A stretch of 64,000 bases of DNA from Fistularia commersonii. Taxonomy: Eukaryota; Chordata; Actinopteri; Syngnathiformes; Fistulariidae. The position numbers and the translations under genes are program-made. Positions within the stretch are counted from its first letter, which is position 1; each line of letters opens with the position of its first letter. The DNA lies in assembly GCA_037954325.1 (NCBI GenBank), contig JBBMNZ010000035.1:5044501-5108500 (forward strand). The letters run 5' to 3'. Of this stretch, positions 58,771 to 64,000 are shown piece by piece. The notes beneath the pieces are model-generated. The model saw nothing but the letters and a program-made list of their open reading frames with translations, had not been told where the DNA came from and did no database searches.

Positions 58771-61700
58771 CAAAACGGTGAATCAAAAGTGAAAAAAAAA
58801 AAAAGAATGGGTCCTTTTCTAGGACACCTGTTTATGGAAGGAAACAGATAAAAGTTAGCACAGAAAAACAGAAAACAAAAACACAAAAGAGAAAAAAAAA
58901 AAAAAGACTACAAAACAAAACTAACAATGTGAAAAAATAAAAAATAAAAAATAATGCAACAAACTGTTGCACAACCAGTCTTGTAATATTCCTCACTGGA
59001 ATTCATGGTTCCTCTCTCTGGGCAAATATCCGTCCCTATGTGTGTGTGTGTGTGTGTGTTTGTGTCGGTGGGGGGGATGTTTAACTATCTGCCGGGCCAC
59101 CGTGTGTGTGTTAACCACAGCAAGCCCTGATACCTCTCAGATGCCGTTTCCTTGTTCCCGCCTGGAGATGTTTAGATGGTTTCATCAGGAGTGTCGGCCA
59201 GTAGGTCACCGAGGGGGGAGGGCCCTCTGCCAGTGCGGTTTGGCCACGTAGAAAAGATAAATAAATCGAATATAAGGTTAGATCAGGTGTTCTCAGCTAA
59301 AAAGCCTTCGATGCTGAGCCTTTATTTTATAACAAAAAAAAAAAAAAAAAACACATGCTGAAAGTATAAATGAAAAAGACCATTACCTAGGTTGCCTATT
59401 TTCATTTGCCAAATGCCAAAGCTCAGACTGATTTAAAAAGAAAAATATTTACACAGGTAGCCGGTGGAGTAGAAATGGAGCCGGAGGAGGTAGAAACATT
59501 GAAGTTTCTAGCCATTGGAAAAATAAAATGTTCTTAAAATAGATGCATACCCCTGTCTGTATTGACTTCTTATCTTAAATGTCTCTCAGAAATGAGAATT
59601 TAGTGTGCATTTTAAACCTTGCCATGTTGTTTTAAGGAATTTTGGAGGATACCGGAGGGATAATACTCATCGTTGATTAATCTTTCCACCAAAAACCAAT
59701 ACACACAGCCGAAATGATACAACACTGGAAATAAGACAGCAAGTTTGCATTAAAAAGTGGAAAAAGGCGGCAAAAAATATAAAAATAAACTCAAACACAC
59801 TTCAAACAAATGTGAAATAATTTATGGCACCTTTTAACCTCATCTTCAGCTGTTCAGCCTGTTTTTGTTGCTAAATCTGCACCCAGATGGGACCTTATAG
59901 GAAGCAGCTTTGCTGAAACACATAAAAAAAAAAAAAAACATCATCGACAACCAGAGCTTCGCTGGTGAACACAATCAGGTACACGTGCGCGGTCGTATTC
60001 TGTGCTCAGCGACAAACACACCTGATACTCTCTGGATGAAAACCCCTGCGATGGCGAGGCGGGTCGGCGTTTCCTGACCTTCATCTCACCTTCGGGTGAG
60101 AAAAAGACGCAGAGGAAAAGGACTCAGACCTGTGTAAACGTTCCAGCCAAATATAGGTCACACACACACACACACACACCTGCACAAACACGGAGCGGTG
60201 AAGTTCAGCTTTCCACCCAACCAGACACACACATGGTTCGAATCTGTCACGAATCGCTTTGGCGATCATAGTTTTATGTCCGAGTGATCTTAAGTATTGA
60301 AATGATTGTTCATGTAGAATAATCTCCTGAAACATAATATCAGGACTGGATATAAGGGATTCGAGAATTGATTTCTCCAGATGTTAGAACAGAAATGACG
60401 CATTTATGTGATTACACCAAGAAACTTCATAATGAAAAGAGATAAACGAATCTGAATCTAGCATTTCCTTTCTTGAATAACATCGTGTGAGTGATGAGGA
60501 CATCTTGGCATTCTGCGGAGCATCGGGGCGACGACAGGTTGAGTCGAAACGCTGCGAAACAACACATCACTCACGCCGCCGCTTGCTGAGGTTACCTCGA
60601 CAATCTAATAACCTCTGGATCCGAACGGTACGGCGAAGTGAAGCCTTGCATCAGACGGCCCAAAAGGCAAAACTGGACTTGGACTTTGGTCTGGAACAAT
60701 AGTTAACGTTATCAGATATTTTCTTGATAATTTTGCAGTGTCCCCGAATGACCCGCAACAGAAATATGTGGAATGACATGAATGAATCTGCTGTGTTTTT
60801 TTTTCTTAGATTTGAATTAAACCTGGCAAAATAGTTGAGCATTAATTGGATTTATAGTTGCAGCTCAAAAGTAGATGCACAGGAATAATATGCATGGGAG
60901 CCTGGTTGGATTTGATTCAGAGGTAAAAACTAACAATCCGCCGAATTCTGTCTCTTGCGATGCACAATCTAATTTCAACAAAAATGTATTTTTGAGTATT
61001 CACTCGCTACCAGCAGCACCGGACGTCTGTTTAACATCAACTGTATTGTACATCTGGAAGAAATTACATTTGAATTGCAAATAAAAGTCAGACGCTGGAC
61101 ATAAACATCAACAAAATAGCGTGAAAACATTTTTCACTTTTCTAGACGTGATGTCAACTAACTAAACATCTGAGCCTGAATTTGGTCTCCTGGGGAATCA
61201 ATGGACAACAAAATGATTTGTTAATTTACGTACAAATTCCTGATCATTAAAGTTTTCACATTAAACAATATGCTGTACATGCAGATTCTTATTCATCCCT
61301 AACTTGGCTGAATACCGTCGTTTTTTTTTTGTTTTTTTTTGTTAAATATGTCAGCTTCAGGATTGGTGCAATACCCTGCTGCACTGAAAAGAGATAAACG
61401 GAAAAAAAAAAAAAAAATCAAACAGAGCAGGAAGATATCATGTCGGGGTTATATATACATCCTCTGGAAAGACCAGGAAAGCCACAACTTACGTGATCAA
61501 AAGTCAATCGCGCCAAGCCCTGTGGATACACAACATTTGATTTAAGACGTTGAGTCACAGAAAAAATAGAAACTGAGAACGTTTATCCAAGTTTATCCTT
61601 TCGGGAGGCAGGGCTAGCCTGGGCGATGCCAAAGCACAACGCAAAATCAACCGAGTAACGAACAAACAAATGAAAAGCATGACAAATAAAATGAATTATA

Positions 61701-61880
61701 CTTACTGACATTTTTGTACAAATTACGTTTCCACCCTGAAACAAAGAGAGGGTGCAAACTCCTGACCCTGCAGGAAATCATATTGATGAAGCCATAAGCG
61801 CATTGGACCTGCAGTACTCTTGATGGCCAGCAGGGGGCTGGGGATGGAATCAGAATCAGAAAAAACTTTTTGGGGGACAA
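58771..61880. other. intergenic, no gene seen
   Basis: Holds (TG)n at 59040-59060, (CA)n at 60158-60180 and multiple A-runs. No coding sequence recognised. Confidence 0.45.
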
Positions 61881-61889
61881 AAAGCACAT

Positions 61890-61955
61890 GGGGCAGCAGC
61901 ATCAAATAATGAACATCAATAAATAAAAAATAAAAACATAAAAATTAAAAAAAAT

Positions 61956-62012
<57 letters not shown>

Positions 62013-62350
62013 GCATAATAGATACTGTGCAGAATTGTGTAACTTGTATATTGGAAGAGGCTGAAGTAAGCTGCGCTCTGCATTTGTATAATGAATATAA
62101 GATGATGAGGGGTTTGCACGGTTGCTGGGAATTGAAAAGTTGGATAGCTCTGGGGACAAAGGTTGACCTTCTCCTCTGGGTTTTGCAGGCGGGGTAGCGG
62201 AGTCTGCAACCAGAGGGGAGCCACTCAAAGGCTGGGTGTAAGATGCGGGACTGATCTGCAAGGATCTTTTTGGCTGTTTTTAAGATTTGACTGTCATGGA
62301 AGCGGGAGAGAGGTCTGAAGCGGTGGATAATTATTTTGGAGCAGACCAAG
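61890..62350 (-). mobile_element. L2-like LINE ORF2 C-terminal fragment
   Basis: The minus-strand reading contains HDSQILKTAKKILADQSRIL, HPAFEWLPSGCRLRYPACKT and STFVPRAIQLFNSQ, the standard C-terminus of fish L2/Maui-type ORF2. It is followed downstream by the CA/TA microsatellite. 5'-truncated. Confidence 0.75.
61955..62007. repeat. (CA)n(TA)n compound microsatellite
   Basis: About 13 CA units followed by about 13 TA units, in the 3' region of the L2-like fragment. Confidence 0.95.
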
Positions 62351-62364
62351 GTGGTGCTCTAGGC

Positions 62365-62955
62365 CAGTGGTTCCCAACCCTCGGGCTGCGGACCGGTGCC
62401 GGGCCGCACAGAAAAAATAAATAACTTACATTATTCTCATATTATTTATTATCAGAGTCTGACTAATGTGTTATTTTGAAAAATAACATCCACCTAGGAC
62501 TCACTCCACGCACGTCAAGATGCGCGTCTCGGTCACATGATACATTAACGCTAATATTACACCCACAAGCTAGCAAAATTAGTTAAAAAAACAGACATCT
62601 TTGGAGAGTTTCTTTGCAAAGGGAAAAGCCCAGTGAGGAGCCAGAAGAAAAGCCTATGATCACCAAGAAAAAGAAAGATGCATTAAACAGACAATACCAG
62701 AAGATCTACTTGAAATATTGATTTATGACGACAAAAGATTCCCGCGCACCGAGCCCACTCTGCAGAATTCGCTACGACGACCAGCACTCAAATGAGGCAA
62801 TGAAGCCTTCAAACCTGCTTCACCACTTGGACACCGAAAAGAAAAACACAGGAATATTTATAATTAATATGTATTTATCCGCCAGCCCGTGAAAAATTGT
62901 TTGTTTGTTTGTTATTAAGCCGGTAGGTGGTGCAAAAAAAGGCTGGGGACCGCTG
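62365..62955. mobile_element. hAT-superfamily element remnant with perfect 8-bp target duplication
   Basis: The left end CAGTGGTTCCCAACC and right end GGCTGGGGACCGCTG form an imperfect inverted repeat. CTCTAGGC is duplicated exactly at 62357-62364 and 62956-62963. One plus-strand frame keeps a BED zinc-finger-like remnant (SNEAMKPSNLLHHLDT near 62790-62840), as in ZBED/SCAND3-type hAT transposases. The rest of the transposase is deleted. It inserted next to the L2-like fragment. Confidence 0.85.
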
Positions 62956-63082
62956 CTCTAGGCGATTTCTGTGGTGTGCCTTTGCCTGCTGGAGAATCTA
63001 GAAAATCTGGAAATTAATGACTAAAAAAACTGCAGGACAGAACAGGAACGCGACAAAGAATCTCAAAATGCGTAATTTCACA

Positions 63083-63192
63083 ACGTTGACGGGAAACCTT
63101 TTCGACTGTTATCGTTGTCTTTATATTTTTAGGAAGGACGTTGACGGGAAACCTTTTCGACTGTTATCGTTGTCTTTAAATTTTTAGGAAGG
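63083..63192. repeat. 55-bp tandem duplication
   Basis: Units 63083-63137 and 63138-63192 differ at one position (TATA versus TAAA). The near identity indicates a recent duplication. Confidence 0.92.
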
Positions 63193-63830
63193 AATTGAAA
63201 CCTTCTCATTGGTACAGAAAAATAGTTTAATACTTGATTATTTCAGGATGTTTTTCTTGAGTTTTGGTTTGAATCACCAGCCTGAATGTCCCTTAATTTG
63301 ATGGCAGATAGATAAGAGCAGGTAAGATGTGGGCGGTTATGAAAAATAGTCTCAGCTTCCTTGTCAACAACTTTTAATGCTATTGCAGGTGGAATAAACA
63401 CTCTGAAACAACAGTCACACCTCGAGCCTGAACTGAATGTTTGATTAATGGTTAGATAACTCTGCTACACCTGCAACCAGGGGGAGGTGGAAGCGGAAGA
63501 AAATTCTAAAATTAAACACCCAAGATAGAAGAAATTCAAATCAAATCAGTTGCGGGGATTCGTCTTCTCAAAGCAATATGACATGTTGAGCGCCGTTCAA
63601 ACAGTCTGGGGCTTCTCTGAGGAACGGCCAGCTGTTGAGTTGTTGTTATGACTGCAACCTAACCGGGCCACTGCCGGTCTCACACTCAAAAACCCCTGAG
63701 GTGCAAGCGTCAAAAACCCAAAACAGCGATGAGGCCAAAAGAGCTGGACCCAAATGTGAATCTCCTGCAAGCCAGATGATCGTCCGATAACTATTTTGGA
63801 TGTATTGTTGACAGATGTTTGCAGACACAA
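63193..63830. other. intergenic, no gene seen
   Basis: No recognisable gene or repeat. Confidence 0.4.
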
Positions 63831-63834
63831 GCTT

Positions 63835-64000
63835 AGGAATGTCTGTGGACCATGGTGTTTGCAGATGATTTATTTTTAGTGAGAGCGGGGAAAAGGTGGA
63901 CAAAACCTCAAGAGGTGGCGGGACGCTCCGGAAAGGAGAGGAATGAAGTTTAGTCGCAGCCAGACAGATTATGTGCATGAATGAGAGGAAGCCGAGTGGA
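63835..64000 (+). mobile_element. RTE-like LINE reverse-transcriptase fragment at the window edge
   Basis: GTGGACCATGGTGTTTGCAG with GATGATTTATTT encodes the PWTMVFADD-type RT motif in one frame. ATGTGCATGAATGAGAGG with AAGCCGAGTGGA matches the downstream YMCVNERE block of the family. Frameshifts are present, and it continues past the window. Confidence 0.7.

Noticed and set aside
60487..60702. 71-codon plus-strand ORF, Arg-rich
   Set aside because: No domain or neighbouring exon; length is expected by chance.

Overview
The window looks like teleost fish nuclear DNA, probably a percomorph. It has compact genes with GT-AG introns, vertebrate-specific gene families, and a fish-type mix of transposable elements: hAT, Tc1/mariner-like and piggyBac-like MITEs, RTE-like and L2/CR1-like LINEs, and Penelope-like elements. 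The species cannot be named from the sequence alone. There are no bacterial operons, CRISPR arrays or recognisable RNA genes.

Gene-bearing part (1-36 kb). Six protein genes can be spliced by hand so that every exon phase agrees. They are: syce2 (minus, 228-1052, 150 aa, meiotic synaptonemal complex); an unrecognised single-pass membrane protein (plus, 3341-4459, 165 aa); acp5, tartrate-resistant purple acid phosphatase (minus, 9768-11094, 331 aa); ilf3 (minus, 13555-24395, 19 coding exons, 866 aa, double-stranded RNA-binding nuclear factor); an R4-type RGS protein (plus, 29268-30408, 161 aa); and a prostaglandin E receptor EP1-like GPCR (minus, 31775-34227, 390 aa, with a probable non-coding first exon near 35.5 kb). 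SYCE2, ACP5, ILF3 and PTGER1 all lie on human 19p13, so the block may be conserved synteny. The genes do not form a functional pathway.

Transposon-rich part (36-64 kb). I found no convincing host gene here. The recognisable content is decayed: RTE-like LINE fragments (36.8, 39.1-40.5, 44.2, 47.8 and 63.8 kb), L2/CR1-like pieces (36.5, 41.6, 44.6 and 61.9 kb), two Penelope-like fragments, one with a GIY-YIG-type motif (47.6-48.6 and 58.3-58.8 kb), a tail-to-head pair of MITEs (53.7-54.4 kb), a hAT remnant with an intact 8-bp target duplication (62.4 kb), an 8-bp minisatellite (45.05-45.44 kb) and microsatellites.

I see no wholly new biological system. The observations most worth checking are: two same-phase alternative donors in ilf3 that would add or remove a basic, NLS-like segment; a probable GC-AG intron inside ilf3 dsRBM1; an RGS protein whose usual Galpha-contacting Asn aligns with Val; a conserved-looking but unnamed membrane protein preceded by homeodomain (CRX/OTX-like) sites; and a piggyBac-like MITE nested inside a hAT transposon, with a second copy in the ptger1 intron.
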